In this document: positions 24,952 through 34,067 of the stretch, piece after piece
Layout: every line of letters begins with the position of its first letter
Position numbering within the stretch: position 1 is the first letter of the stretch
Assembly: GCA_029262235.1 (NCBI GenBank)
Contig: JAJCZU010000004.1
Coordinates: forward strand, 1,117,231 to 1,181,230
Length of the DNA: 64,000 bases
Origin: Candidatus Eiseniibacteriota bacterium
GTDB lineage: Bacteria; Orphanbacterota; Orphanbacteria; Orphanbacterales; Orphanbacteraceae
Direction of reading: 5' to 3'
Program-made: the position numbers and the translations under genes
Notes under the pieces: model-generated
What the model saw: the letters and a program-made list of their open reading frames with translations, nothing else
What the model was told of the DNA's origin: nothing
The model's database searches: none

Positions 24952-27853
24952 CGATCACCTTCGTGGCAAAGTTCTCGGCCCGTTGCTGATTCCCCTGCGC
25001 GCGATAAGTCTCCGCCAGGCAGTCGTAGATCCATTGGTTAAGCCAGTTGTCGGGCGTGTTCTCGCGATCGGCAATCACCACGCCGCGCTCCAGAATGTCC
25101 TCCGCGTCCGCCCACTGATTCCGTTTCATATAGTAGCGGGCAAGCGAAATCTCCGCTCGCACCGTTCGTATGTCTTCCGCACCGTACGCCGTCACAAGAG
25201 TCGCCACAGCCTCATGAAAGTACTGCTCGCCGTCGTCGTCCGTGCCGTATGCGTACCCTGTGTTGATGAGCGAATTCGCGAGATCAGGGTGTCCCTCGGC
25301 CAGAATCGTGCGACGGATCTCGAGCGCGCGCATCGCGAGAGGAAGCGCCCGTTCCAGGTCACCCACTTCCATGTAGTAGGTCGAGAGCGTCGACATGGTC
25401 GATGCAACCTCGCTGTGCTCTTCGCCATAGCGCTCGATCTCGATCGCGAGCACGCCACGGAGAATGCCTGCCGCCCCCTCGAAGTCACTGAAGCCGGCCA
25501 GCACCTGCGAGTAGTTCGCGCGCACGCTCGTGGTGACCGGATGTTTCTCGCCGAGGTGCCGGTCGAGAAGCGGAAGGAGCGCGCGATACGTCGTGTCGGC
25601 TTCGGCGAACTGCTGCTGCCGAATGTAAAGCGATGCTAGATTGTTCAGATGGCGCACGTACTGTGCGCTCTCTTCGCCGTATACCTCGCGCACCATTTCG
25701 CGGCATTCCTTGTAGATCGAGACCGCCTCGTCCCATTTCTGATTCTGCTGCAATATGCCCGCGAGATTCGTCATCGCGTTGGCGAGATTCGGATGGTTGT
25801 CGGGGTAGAGTATGCGGTGCTGAGCGAGAGCGACGCGCGCGAGCGATTCGGCCTCGGCGTACTCCCCGCGCGCACGCGCCACCCACGCCAGGTTCGTGAT
25901 CGAAGCGGCAACAGCCGTGTGCGGCTCGCCGAACTCCTGGCGCCGGATCGCATACGCTTCCCGTTCCAGCGCTTCCGCTTCGTCCAGTCTGTCGAGCAGT
26001 CTCAGATTGCTGGACAGGTTCGACAGTATGTCGGCGGTCTCGACGGATTGCCGGCCGTATTCGGCTTCGAAAACGGCGAGCGCCTCGCGATGCAGGGAAT
26101 CCGCGCGGTCGAGTTCTCCGAGTTCCGATTTGAGCTTCGCGTAGTCGTCGAAGTAGCGCGCCGTTTCGAGGTGCTTGCGGCCCCAGACGTCCTCGGCTGC
26201 GGCGACCGCGAGTGCGAACAGCGAGTCCGCCTCGAGCGGTTTGGTTTCCGTGAATCGAAGCTTCGCGAGGGAGTGGAGCGTGGCCGCCTCATTGGCTTCC
26301 GCGCCCGGCCAGTCGCCCTGCGCGATCGTGAGCGCGCGCGTCAGCAGCGATTCGGCCTGCGGGAAGAGTGCGAGGTTCGTGTAGACCTCTCCCACGACCT
26401 GCATCATGCCGCTCTGCAGATGCGGATCGCTCGTCAGCTCCGTTTCGAGCCGCGCCGACCCGCGGTCGAGCAGTTCGCGCGCGGTCACGGTTTCGCCGCG
26501 CGACTGTGTCGGGGCCGCCACCGCAAAGAGGTCCTGCAGAAACGTCGCGACTTCCTGCGCCTTGTCCCGTTCGAGTGCGATCTCCCGCGCCTGCCTCGCA
26601 ATGCGGGAGGATTGCACCGCCATGGCAGCGCCGAATCCGATGACAAGGACCATGAGAAGTGCCGCCGCAACCGAACCGAATCGATGCCGTCGCACGAACT
26701 TTCCGAACTGGTAACGCACGGTCTGGGGGCGGGCCGTAATCGGCTCGTAGTCGAGAAAGCGTCCGATGTCGTCCGCGAGCGCCTTGGCAGACGCGTACCG
26801 CTCGTCCGGCGACTTGCGCATGGCCTTCATGACGATGTTGTCGAGATCGCCGCGAAGGCGCGGTTCCGGAACGGCGCCCGCGAGCCGGACATCCCCGGCC
26901 CCCGCGCCCACCCGCGTGCTGGGTCGCGGCGGATCTTCGTCGCAGACGACGCGGGCCATGTCCGTCAGCGAACGGTTCGTCAGCGCGTGCCCTTTCGCGC
27001 CCGTCAGCATCTCGTAGAGCAGAAGCCCGAGCGAATAGACGTCGGCCGCCGTTGTCACCGGTTCTCCCCGGAACTGTTCGGGGCTCGTGTATTCGGGCGT
27101 CAGCAGTCGCATGTCGGTTCGTGTCAGCGGGCTAACGTCCCCGTCGTCTTCCGTGTCGAGCAGTTTCGCAATCCCGAAGTCGAGCAGTTTTACGTCGCCG
27201 GCGCGCGAGATCAGAATGTTCGAAGGTTTCAGGTCGCGATGAACGACGAGATTCTGATGCGCGTAGTGCACAGCCGAACAGACGCGGGTGAAGAAGATCA
27301 GTCGGTCGCGGAGAGGAAGATCGCGATCGAGGCAGTACCTGTCGATCGGCGTTCCCCCTTCGATCATCTCCATCACGAAATACGGAAGCCCGTCTTCCGT
27401 AATGCCACCGTCATAGAGCCGGGCGATGTCGGGATGATCGAGCGAAGCGAGAATCCGCCGTTCGGCACGGAATCGAGCGACCACGTGTTCCGAGTCCATG
27501 CCGCGCTTCACGATCTTGACCGCAGCCTGCTGATCGAAATCACCGGTACGCTCCGCCCGCCAGACGGTTCCCATTCCCCCTTCGCCGATCCGCTCGGTGA
27601 TCGTCCAGGGGCCGACTGCGGTTCCGGTGCGTGTCGGTGAATCAAAGGTTGAATCGACGGAATCCATCTTCACCGGCGAGTCTTCGAGGAAGGAAGGGTC
27701 GGTTTCGTACGATTCGAGAAGGGACTCGGCTTCCGCGCGCAGGTCGGGGGAGTCGCCCAGAGTTTGCTCGAGATAAGCGATGCGCTTGTCGGAGGGAAGG
27801 GAGAGCGCTTCATGGAACGCGTTCTGTATCCGCTCCCAATGGTCTCTATTCAT
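24944..27853 (-). CDS. TPR-tailed membrane Ser/Thr protein kinase
   Basis: 969 residues. After an 80-residue helical N-terminus comes a full Hanks-type kinase: GEGGMG (90-95), catalytic Lys 113, HRDLKPSN (205-212), DFG (225-227) and 'TPEYTSPEQFRG'. A single membrane helix ('VAAALLMVLVIGFGAAMAV') near residue 400 separates it from a region of TPR/kinesin-light-chain-like repeats (for example 'EAESLARVALAQHRILYPDN') filling the rest. The kinase faces the cytoplasm and the repeats lie on the other side. It precedes and overlaps the ECF sigma gene, so it is probably the input to that sigma factor, by phosphorylation or by an undescribed contact. Confidence 0.93.
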   Translation of the reverse strand: MNRDHWERIQNAFHEALSLPSDKRIAYLEQTLGDSPDLRAEAESLLESYETDPSFLEDSPVKMDSVDSTFDSPTRTGTAVGPWTITERIGEGGMGTVWRAERTGDFDQQAAVKIVKRGMDSEHVVARFRAERRILASLDHPDIARLYDGGITEDGLPYFVMEMIEGGTPIDRYCLDRDLPLRDRLIFFTRVCSAVHYAHQNLVVHRDLKPSNILISRAGDVKLLDFGIAKLLDTEDDGDVSPLTRTDMRLLTPEYTSPEQFRGEPVTTAADVYSLGLLLYEMLTGAKGHALTNRSLTDMARVVCDEDPPRPSTRVGAGAGDVRLAGAVPEPRLRGDLDNIVMKAMRKSPDERYASAKALADDIGRFLDYEPITARPQTVRYQFGKFVRRHRFGSVAAALLMVLVIGFGAAMAVQSSRIARQAREIALERDKAQEVATFLQDLFAVAAPTQSRGETVTARELLDRGSARLETELTSDPHLQSGMMQVVGEVYTNLALFPQAESLLTRALTIAQGDWPGAEANEAATLHSLAKLRFTETKPLEADSLFALAVAAAEDVWGRKHLETARYFDDYAKLKSELGELDRADSLHREALAVFEAEYGRQSVETADILSNLSSNLRLLDRLDEAEALEREAYAIRRQEFGEPHTAVAASITNLAWVARARGEYAEAESLARVALAQHRILYPDNHPNLANAMTNLAGILQQNQKWDEAVSIYKECREMVREVYGEESAQYVRHLNNLASLYIRQQQFAEADTTYRALLPLLDRHLGEKHPVTTSVRANYSQVLAGFSDFEGAAGILRGVLAIEIERYGEEHSEVASTMSTLSTYYMEVGDLERALPLAMRALEIRRTILAEGHPDLANSLINTGYAYGTDDDGEQYFHEAVATLVTAYGAEDIRTVRAEISLARYYMKRNQWADAEDILERGVVIADRENTPDNWLNQWIYDCLAETYRAQGNQQRAENFATKVIDG

Positions 27854-27933
27854 ACTGAATGATACCGCGGATCCGTAGCCATTTCAACAGGTTACCGAGT
27901 TGCAGTGCTTTGCGCGGGCCGCGAAGGGCCCTC

Positions 27934-28452
27934 TCACGCGCCTCCATTCCCCGTTTTTCCGCCATCGCTGCCGCGGTAGTGCGGCACCATCCAGTTCCGG
28001 TCGAAGTCGAAGATGATCGCGGTTTCCATGTGCGAGAGCTCGGCTCTCGTCGCGAAGCGGTCGAACGTGAGATCACGCAGGTAGGCGGCGTTCGGCACGG
28101 CCACGTGCACCAGAAAGTCGTTGGCGCCCGACGTACGGAAGACCTGAATGACCTCGGGCTGCGCAAGCAGATGCTTTCTGAAGTCGCTCAGCGTTTTGCG
28201 CGAGTGAAGCGTGAGCCGCATCGCGATCATCGCCTCGAGTTCGACCCCGATCGCCTCGGGGGCCACATCCGCGTGAAAACCGCGCAGTACGCCGGACTGC
28301 TGCAGGTTTCGCACGCGCTCCAGACAGCTCGAAGGGGCCAGCCCGACGCGTCCGGCGAGCTCCTTGTTGCTGAGCCGAGCATCCTTCTGCAGTTCACCCA
28401 GTATGGCGAAGTCGATTCGGTCGAGGCTCTTCAAGGGGGGCTCCTTTCGCAT
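27934..28452 (-). CDS. Lrp/AsnC-family transcription regulator
   Basis: 172 residues. The N-terminal winged helix is clear: 'LDRIDFAILGELQKDARLSN' and 'ELAGRVGLAPSSCLERVRNL'. It is followed by the RAM ligand-binding domain ('MIAMRLTLHSRKTLSDFRKHL' and 'VFRTSGANDFLVHVAVPN'). Such proteins sense amino acids and act as dimers or octamers. It is transcribed away from the ThrE-type exporter gene with 81 bases between, a common arrangement for a regulator and its exporter target. The last few residues run on past the usual family end. Confidence 0.92.
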   Translation of the reverse strand: MRKEPPLKSLDRIDFAILGELQKDARLSNKELAGRVGLAPSSCLERVRNLQQSGVLRGFHADVAPEAIGVELEAMIAMRLTLHSRKTLSDFRKHLLAQPEVIQVFRTSGANDFLVHVAVPNAAYLRDLTFDRFATRAELSHMETAIIFDFDRNWMVPHYRGSDGGKTGNGGA

Positions 28453-28499
28453 AGGATTCGGTGGAATTTCGTACAGACTGATACGATACTATCTGAATG

Positions 28500-28517
28500 A
28501 GCTTGGCTGTACAAGCT
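28500..28517. promoter_or_regulatory. inverted repeat, candidate Lrp operator
   Basis: AGCTTG (28500-28505) and CAAGCT (28512-28517) are perfect inverted half-sites separated by six bases. They lie between the divergent lrp-like and thrE-like genes and just upstream of the exporter's ggagg ribosome-binding site. Either an operator or a 5' hairpin is possible. Confidence 0.4.
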
Positions 28518-28533
28518 TTGGAGGAATGATAGC

Positions 28534-29829
28534 ATGTCGGAATATCGTTCGGCGGCCACGCTGGCCCGCCGGTTCAAGAACAGCCGCGCCGCCATCGTGA
28601 GGCCGGAACCATTGCCCCTGCGTCCTACCGGCGCGTCGAGTCGGCTTCTGGTGAAGCTGGGCCGTGCCCTGCATCAATACGGAACGCCGAGCCACCGGCT
28701 CGAGGAGAATCTCGGTCTCATCGCGGAGCGCCTGGGCCTTTCGGCGCATTTCTTCGCGACGCCGACCGCGATCTTCGCGGCGATCGAGCGGGGCGGGCGG
28801 GAACAGACGCATCTGATTCGCGTGGAGCCCGGCGATGTGGACCTGGGTCGCCTGCAGGATACCTACGCGATCGTTGACGACGTTCTTTACGAAGAGATCT
28901 CCATAGCAGAGGGGGAGCAGCGCCTGGACGCTCTGGCCGGTACAGGGCCGCGGTATGCGAAGTGGCTCACCGTACTTTCGTTCGGACTCGCCGCAGCCGG
29001 CGCGGGACGGTTTCTGGGCGGTGGCTGGCGCGAGATCGCGGTTGCGGCCACGATCGGGCTCGTAGTCGGCGTGCTGGCGCTGCTTCGCAAACGCGCCGTC
29101 GCGATCGCGCGTCTCTTTGCGCCGGCGAGCGCGTTCCTCGGATCGCTGCTCGCCACTGCCATCGCGCTCACGGTTCTGCCGCACGGGACGCATCTGTCCG
29201 TGATCGGCGGGCTCATCGTCCTTCTGCCCGGGCTCAGCCTGACGCTCGCGATGACCGAACTCGCGACCGGCCACCTCGTTTCGGGGACCGCGCGCCTTAC
29301 GGGCGCGGGCATGCTCTTCGTTTCGATGGGCTTCGGCGTTGCGATCGGGGCCCGCTGCGCGGAGGGAATCATGGGCAGTACGCTCACGCCCATGGCGCCC
29401 GTCCTCCTGCCGGGATGGACCGAATGGGTCGCGCTCCTGGCAGCCCCGCTCGCGCTCACGATCCTGTTCCAGGCGCGCTTTCGGGAGCTGCCGTTCGTGG
29501 CCGTCACCGCGTGGACCGCATATCTGGCCGCCCGCCAGGGAACGGCGGCGTGGGGACCCGAACTCGGCGTCTTTCTGGGTGCGCTCCTCGCGGGACTCCT
29601 CAGCAACCTGTACTCGCGCGTATTGCGTCGCCCGGCTTCCGTGCCGATGGTGCCGGCGCTCATGATGCTCGTTCCGGGAGCGATGGGGTTCGGATCGCTT
29701 CAGTTCTTTCTCGACAGCGAAATCGTCCCGGGTGTCGAACTCGCGTTTCGCGTGCTTCTCGTCGCAGTCTCGCTCGTCACGGGCATTCTCGTCGCGAACG
29801 TTTCCACGCGGCGCTCGCGCGGATTCTGA
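28534..29829 (+). CDS. ThrE-type threonine/serine exporter (DUF1212/DUF3815)
   Basis: 431 residues. The N-terminal soluble domain shows the ThrE signature: 'LLVKLGRALHQYGTPSHRLE' and 'HFFATPTAIFAAIE', around residues 35-85. About ten hydrophobic segments follow, covering both the DUF1212 and DUF3815 modules in one chain. 'LIVLLPGLSLTLAMTELATGHLVSGTARL' and 'VPALMMLVPGAMGFGS' mark the two repeat cores. It exports small amino acids across the inner membrane. The divergent Lrp-type regulator is its likely controller. The ggagg motif lies seven bases before the ATG. Confidence 0.92.
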   Translation: MSEYRSAATLARRFKNSRAAIVRPEPLPLRPTGASSRLLVKLGRALHQYGTPSHRLEENLGLIAERLGLSAHFFATPTAIFAAIERGGREQTHLIRVEPGDVDLGRLQDTYAIVDDVLYEEISIAEGEQRLDALAGTGPRYAKWLTVLSFGLAAAGAGRFLGGGWREIAVAATIGLVVGVLALLRKRAVAIARLFAPASAFLGSLLATAIALTVLPHGTHLSVIGGLIVLLPGLSLTLAMTELATGHLVSGTARLTGAGMLFVSMGFGVAIGARCAEGIMGSTLTPMAPVLLPGWTEWVALLAAPLALTILFQARFRELPFVAVTAWTAYLAARQGTAAWGPELGVFLGALLAGLLSNLYSRVLRRPASVPMVPALMMLVPGAMGFGSLQFFLDSEIVPGVELAFRVLLVAVSLVTGILVANVSTRRSRGF

Positions 29830-29954
29830 CCGCACGCGGGGGAGACGCGTTCTGCGGGGCGAGTTTCCCGAATCGTCTGTTGCTCCACGCTACCGGGGCC
29901 GTTATATTGCGAAGAACCCCGCGGATCTTCACGCACGGAGCGATCGACATCGGT

Positions 29955-30770
29955 ATGGAAGAGTCCCTCCAGCGCCAGCTCGCCAGTCTCTTGCGAAAGG
30001 ATGGAGCACGTCCTGTCGTCACCCGGCGACCTCGGAAGACGCCGGTGTTTCCCCTTCCGCCCGGCCGCGAAGTCGAGAACGCGCACGGTCGCTACTACCT
30101 GGCCGAAGTCGACATGGGCAAGTTGCTCGCCCTCGAGGAGTGCGCGGCTCTCTCGCTTGCAGCCCCGCCATGGACGATCGACGACGGCCCGCGCGGTCCG
30201 CTCAGCATCGACCGCCCGCTCTTCCTCGATATCGAAACGACCGGGTTTCGTTCCACGCCACTTTTTCTGATCACGACGTTTCTGCACGACGACACGGGCG
30301 AGTTTCGTTTTCGCCAGCGCTTCGCCCGCAACTACTCGGAAGAGGCGGCCGTAATCGCGGCGACGCTCGAAGAGCTCGCCAACGCGCGTTCGCTGGTTAC
30401 GTACAACGGCAAATCGTACGATCTTCCGTTCATTCGCACGCGTGCGGCGTTCCATCGTATCCGGTCGCACTTCGACGGGCCGCACCTCGACCTTCTGCAT
30501 ACGTGCCGACGCCGATGGAAGGGGGAGGCGCCCGATTTCCGCCTGCAGACCATGGAGCACTATTTTGCGCCGCTCAGCCGCAGCAAGGGCGACATCCCGA
30601 GCTTCGAAATTCCGGCGCTCTATCATCGATACGTCAGGACAGGGCACGACCCCCGTCTTCGTTCCGTCTTCCGCCACAATCTACGCGATGTGCTTACGAT
30701 GATTCGCCTTCTCGAGATTCTACTGCGGGAAGAAGCGACGCCCAGGGAGGAATCGAAACTTGAAGGATAA
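29955..30770 (+). CDS. YprB/MrfB-like RNase H-fold exonuclease
   Basis: 271 residues from ATG 29955. The RNase_H_2/DEDD fold carboxylates are visible in FLDIETTGF (about residues 92-100), [29 protein letters not shown] and the closing [14 protein letters not shown]. subtilis MrfB is an exonuclease that works with the MrfA helicase; the MrfA-like gene here lies 9 kb upstream on the same strand rather than adjacent. The stop overlaps guaB, so it is cotranscribed with it. A 125-bp gap separates it from the exporter gene. Confidence 0.85.
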   Translation: MEESLQRQLASLLRKDGARPVVTRRPRKTPVFPLPPGREVENAHGRYYLAEVDMGKLLALEECAALSLAAPPWTIDDGPRGPLSIDRPLFLDIETTGFRSTPLFLITTFLHDDTGEFRFRQRFARNYSEEAAVIAATLEELANARSLVTYNGKSYDLPFIRTRAAFHRIRSHFDGPHLDLLHTCRRRWKGEAPDFRLQTMEHYFAPLSRSKGDIPSFEIPALYHRYVRTGHDPRLRSVFRHNLRDVLTMIRLLEILLREEATPREESKLEG

Positions 30771-32223
30771 AATCATCGGAGAGGGACTTACATTCGACGA
30801 CGTACTGATCGTCCCGATGGCGTCCGAACTCGTTCCCTCCGAAGTCAACACGTCGACGCGCCTCACGAAGAACCTGCGGCTCGAAGTGCCGCTCCTCTCC
30901 GCCGCGATGGACACGGTAACCGGGAGTCGCATGGCGATCGCGATGGCGCGCGAAGGCGGGCTCGGCATCATCCACAAGAACCTCACGCCGCGCGACCAGG
31001 CGATGGAAGTCGATCGCGTGAAGCGCTCCGAAAGCGGCATGATCATCGACCCGATCACGCTCGAGCCCGACCGTCCGATCGGCGACGCGCTCGAGGTCAT
31101 GGCAGAATTCGAAGTGTCGGGGATACCGATCACGCGTCATCGCAAGCTCGTCGGCATCCTGACGAATCGCGACCTCCGGTTCGTCGTGGACTACGGCCGG
31201 CGGATCGAAGAAGTCATGACGAAGGAGAACCTCGTGACCGTGCCGGAAGGGACGACGCTCGAGGAGGCGAAAGTGATGCTGCACCAGCATCGCATCGAGA
31301 AGCTGCCCGTCGTGGACCGCGAGGGATATCTGAAGGGCCTTATCACGGTCAAGGACATCAAGAAACGCGAGCAGTTCCCGCACGCCTGCAAAGACGAACT
31401 CGGCCGGCTGCGTGTCGGCGCCGCGGTCGGAGTCGGCGAAGATCGCATTGCGCGCGTCGACGCGCTGATCGAAGCGGGCGTGGACGTGATCGTGGTCGAT
31501 ACCGCGCACGGGCATTCGAAAAACGTGCTCCGCGTCGTGGAAGAAGTGAAGCGCAACTATCCGAACATCGAAATTGTTGGCGGAAACGTCGCGACGGCCG
31601 ACGCCACGAAGGCCCTGATCGATGTCGGTGTCGATGCCGTGAAGGTGGGCATCGGTCCCGGTGCGAGTTGCACGACGAGAATCATTGCCGGCATCGGCGT
31701 GCCCCAGATCACGGCGATCGTGAACTGCTCGGAAGCCGCCGCGCGCCAGAACGTGCCGATCATTGCCGACGGCGGCGTCAAGTACAGCGGCGATGTCGCG
31801 AAGGCGATCGCGGCCGGCGCGGAATCCGTCATGATCGGAAGCCTGCTCGCGGGGACGGCCGAATCACCGGGCGAGATGATTCTCTACGAAGGCCAGTACT
31901 ACAAAGTGTATCGCGGTATGGGATCGATGGGCGCGATGAAAGAAGGATCGCGCGACCGCTACTTCCAGGAAGGAACGCGCGAGGACGAGAAGCTCGTGCC
32001 CGAAGGCGTGGAAGGACGCGTGGCCTATCGCGGTCCGCTCCACGACACGCTGCACCAGATGATCGGCGGCCTCCGTTCGGGTATGGGCTACTGCGGCGCC
32101 GGCACGGTCGACGAGTTCCGCAAGCGGACGAAACTGATCCGTGTCACGGAAGCCGGCCGGAGGGAGAGTCATCCGCACGACATGACGCTCACGAAGGAAG
32201 CGCCGAACTACCACAAGACGTAG
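30760..32223 (+). CDS. guaB: inosine-5'-monophosphate dehydrogenase
   Basis: 487 residues from a TTG start with gggagg (30745-30750) in front. The TIM barrel is interrupted by a CBS pair around residues 95-205. The catalytic cysteine is C304 in [11 protein letters not shown]; most bacterial enzymes have GSIC at this place. Later landmarks '[16 protein letters not shown]', '[13 protein letters not shown]' and the mobile-flap '[10 protein letters not shown]' are intact. It converts IMP to XMP with NAD+, the committed step to GTP. It is coupled to the YprB-like gene upstream. Confidence 0.97.
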   Translation: MKDKIIGEGLTFDDVLIVPMASELVPSEVNTSTRLTKNLRLEVPLLSAAMDTVTGSRMAIAMAREGGLGIIHKNLTPRDQAMEVDRVKRSESGMIIDPITLEPDRPIGDALEVMAEFEVSGIPITRHRKLVGILTNRDLRFVVDYGRRIEEVMTKENLVTVPEGTTLEEAKVMLHQHRIEKLPVVDREGYLKGLITVKDIKKREQFPHACKDELGRLRVGAAVGVGEDRIARVDALIEAGVDVIVVDTAHGHSKNVLRVVEEVKRNYPNIEIVGGNVATADATKALIDVGVDAVKVGIGPGASCTTRIIAGIGVPQITAIVNCSEAAARQNVPIIADGGVKYSGDVAKAIAAGAESVMIGSLLAGTAESPGEMILYEGQYYKVYRGMGSMGAMKEGSRDRYFQEGTREDEKLVPEGVEGRVAYRGPLHDTLHQMIGGLRSGMGYCGAGTVDEFRKRTKLIRVTEAGRRESHPHDMTLTKEAPNYHKT

Positions 32224-32264
32224 GCATGAGACTTCGGGGCCTGCATCGAGACAGGGACGCGACC

Positions 32265-33014
32265 CTACTCTTCCCGTTCTTCGTCCGGGACGGACGACTC
32301 TTCGTCGAGCGCCACGGACAGGAACAGAGAAACTCCGCTGATCTGAAAGTCGGGTGTGGCGATACCGCGCACCTCGTCGACTGAAAGCGCGGTCCAGCGC
32401 GCTTTGATTCCCGCGCCCCAGAGACCCAGAAAGAACGGCATCTCATACCCCGCCGTGATGGCGATCCCGGGGCCCTGCGCATCCCGGTCGCCCGTATCTC
32501 CTTCGCGCAGTATGAACCAGCTCGGGTCCACGCCATCCGGATTCTCTGCCGTCGTCTTCATGAAGATATACTGCGCGATGGCGCCGAGAGACCAGTAGTG
32601 ACCGTTCGCTCGCTCCCATCGTTTCATGTACCCGGCCGTGAACGGGAAGCCGAGCATCTGAAGACGCTTCGGATCGTTCGATTCGAAAGGAATGTCGTCG
32701 GCCTGTGTACGGCGTGCCCAGAAGTATCCGAAGCCGACGAGCGCGGAGCCTCGCCGGTTGCCGAGCGTAAGCAGAAAGTCGCCGTCGTACGCGAGCGCGG
32801 GATTCGTCAGTTCGAGGTCGCCCGCTGTCTGCTTGAAGTCGCCCGTGTCGTAGAGCGATCCGCCGTTCAGAAACGTGATTCCTACGTCAGCGTGCGCGCG
32901 AGTGGCTCCGGCCGTCGCATGCAGCGCGAGCGCAATCAGCGCGCTCGCGAAAAGCGTGCGCGCCGGCGAATTGCGCCCCGGGCATTCCGTTCGTATCTCG
33001 TGTCGTTCATCCAT
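32265..33014 (-). CDS. outer-membrane or periplasmic beta-rich protein
   Basis: The start is put at ATG 33014, giving 249 residues with a hydrophobic export segment ('TLFASALIALALHATAGATRAHA') about 20 residues in. The mature region has alternating strands ending in aromatic residues ('GSALVGFGYFWARRT', 'HYWSLGAIAQYIFMKT', 'FFLGLWGAGIKARW'), consistent with a small outer-membrane barrel. The C-terminus is acidic (VPDEEREE), unusual for a barrel. No family is recognised. The next gene upstream on the strand ends 112 bases away. Confidence 0.55.
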   Translation of the reverse strand: MDERHEIRTECPGRNSPARTLFASALIALALHATAGATRAHADVGITFLNGGSLYDTGDFKQTAGDLELTNPALAYDGDFLLTLGNRRGSALVGFGYFWARRTQADDIPFESNDPKRLQMLGFPFTAGYMKRWERANGHYWSLGAIAQYIFMKTTAENPDGVDPSWFILREGDTGDRDAQGPGIAITAGYEMPFFLGLWGAGIKARWTALSVDEVRGIATPDFQISGVSLFLSVALDEESSVPDEEREE

Positions 33015-33125
33015 GCCGCCAGTATACCGGGCAGTCTGGAATTCTGCGGGGAAAACGGCAGAAGGCGCGGCCGAATGAACGACCGCGCCCCCGCTTGTCA
33101 CCCCCGTGGAGAGGATGAATGAACT

Positions 33126-33584
33126 CTATTCGCCGCCTTCCCCGGAATCCTGCAGCACGAAGTGAACGGTGCGCGCTCTGTCCGGGCGAACCTTGACGTT
33201 GTACTTCCACTTTTCTTCGAATCCACCGGCGGACGCGACCATGTCGTATCGCCCCGGGCGAAGCGACAGAGAGAAGCCGTCCTGCTCGGCACTGGTCATG
33301 GTTTCCGCGACAAGAACGCCTCCACCGGAGCGATAGGCACGGATCATGGCGGAGACGGCCGGCGACACGGTGCCGTTCAGCACAACCATGCCCATGCCGC
33401 CGTCGACGAGGACTTCGTTGGGCGGTTTATTCGGATTGTAACGGGCGCCGTTCGGCTGCTTCGAAGCGTCGCTGCTTCCGCTCCCGGAGATGTCGGGCGC
33501 CGTGACCTCGTTTCCGCAACCGGCGCCGGTCAGGAGCAATGCGCACGTGAAGATCGCGACAACGAAAGTGATTGAGCGTGGCAT
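33126..33584 (-). CDS. lipoprotein with carboxypeptidase-regulatory-like beta domain
   Basis: 152 residues. A signal peptide ends in LLTGAGC, a good lipobox with Cys 23. After a Ser/Asn/Pro-rich linker comes a beta-sandwich-like region with 'VVLNGTVSPAVSAMIRAYRSGGG' and 'FSLSLRPGRYDMVASAGGF', which looks like a carboxypeptidase-regulatory (CarboxypepD_reg) fold. It should be anchored in the envelope. The function is unknown. The ribosome-binding site ggagg directly follows a stable hairpin at 33599-33619. Confidence 0.7.
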   Translation of the reverse strand: MPRSITFVVAIFTCALLLTGAGCGNEVTAPDISGSGSSDASKQPNGARYNPNKPPNEVLVDGGMGMVVLNGTVSPAVSAMIRAYRSGGGVLVAETMTSAEQDGFSLSLRPGRYDMVASAGGFEEKWKYNVKVRPDRARTVHFVLQDSGEGGE

Positions 33585-33598
33585 ATAAACCTCCAGGC

Positions 33599-33619
33599 GG
33601 TCCGCTTCGCAGCGGGACC
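33599..33619 (-). promoter_or_regulatory. hairpin adjacent to lipoprotein ribosome-binding site
   Basis: On the minus strand ggtcc-c-gct-gcga-agc-ggacc forms an 8-bp stem with one bulged C and a GNRA-type tetraloop (gcga). It ends three to four bases before the Shine-Dalgarno ggagg of the lipoprotein gene. It could protect or modulate the site. It is too short, and lacks a U-tract, to be a terminator. Confidence 0.35.
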
Positions 33620-33809
33620 AGTTCGAGCAATGAGGTGTGATCCCTCGCTCTCTGGAAGTGCAACCGGCGTGCCGGAAATCGTGCCGTGTGTGCGCGGGAC
33701 AACGGCGTCAATCGTGTACAAAGCAGAAGGTTGTTTCGTGTCGTGTGCGGGCAGGCGAACGGGTGGTTGCGCATACGCCGGACAATCAGCGCAACGGTTG
33801 CACTTCCGA

Positions 33810-33838
33810 TTGACAGGCGTTTCGATGCGTGGTAAATT
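33810..33838 (+). promoter_or_regulatory. sigma-70 promoter of the structured RNA
   Basis: A perfect TTGACA (33810-33815), a 17-bp spacer and TAAATT (33833-33838, four of six consensus bases). The predicted start is about 33845, two bases before the first paired base of the downstream RNA. No protein-coding start follows. Confidence 0.7.
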
Positions 33839-33844
33839 TCTTGT

Positions 33845-34047
33845 TGAACCCTGCAAGGATCGACTTGCTTGTAGTTACTTTGAACCAACAGTTCAATTAC
33901 GGGAGCTCGCGCGCAAGCGCAACTTCAATCGGGTAGACCGGTACTCGCATGTTCGAGTGGTTCGAGCCGAATGAGAGGGCACCCCCCTGGATTACCGGGG
34001 CTTAAAGTAACGCACGCACCGATCCTTGATGGGGTTCGCTTTTTTTT
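33845..34047 (+). ncRNA. structured RNA of about 200 nt, 6S-like architecture
   Basis: The RNA ends pair with each other: gaaccc (33846-33851) with gggttc (34032-34037), then caaggatcg (33854-33862) with cgatccttg (34020-34028). The helix continues imperfectly, then gttacttt (33874-33881) pairs with aaagtaac (34004-34011). An open region follows, with a small hairpin on the 3' strand (33985-34000). A terminal stem-loop occupies 33924-33975 (ttcaatcggg with ccgaatgag, capped by actcg-catgtt-cgagt). Eight T residues (34040-34047) finish the gene and a perfect -35 promoter starts it. A long closing stem, central bubble and terminal stem-loop is the shape of 6S RNA, which holds RNA polymerase. 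Identity as 6S is inference from shape; no conserved sequence was checked. Confidence 0.6.
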
Positions 34048-34067
34048 GCCCTGAATCGTCGGCACGA

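Noticed and set aside
25649-27640. 663-codon plus-strand frame across the kinase gene
   Set aside because: It is antisense to a clearly conserved kinase and has an Arg/Val-rich composition produced by GC3 bias.
33951-33975. tRNA-like T-arm (gttcgagtggttcgagcc)
   Set aside because: No acceptor, D or anticodon arms can be built around it. The bases belong to the terminal stem-loop of the structured RNA.
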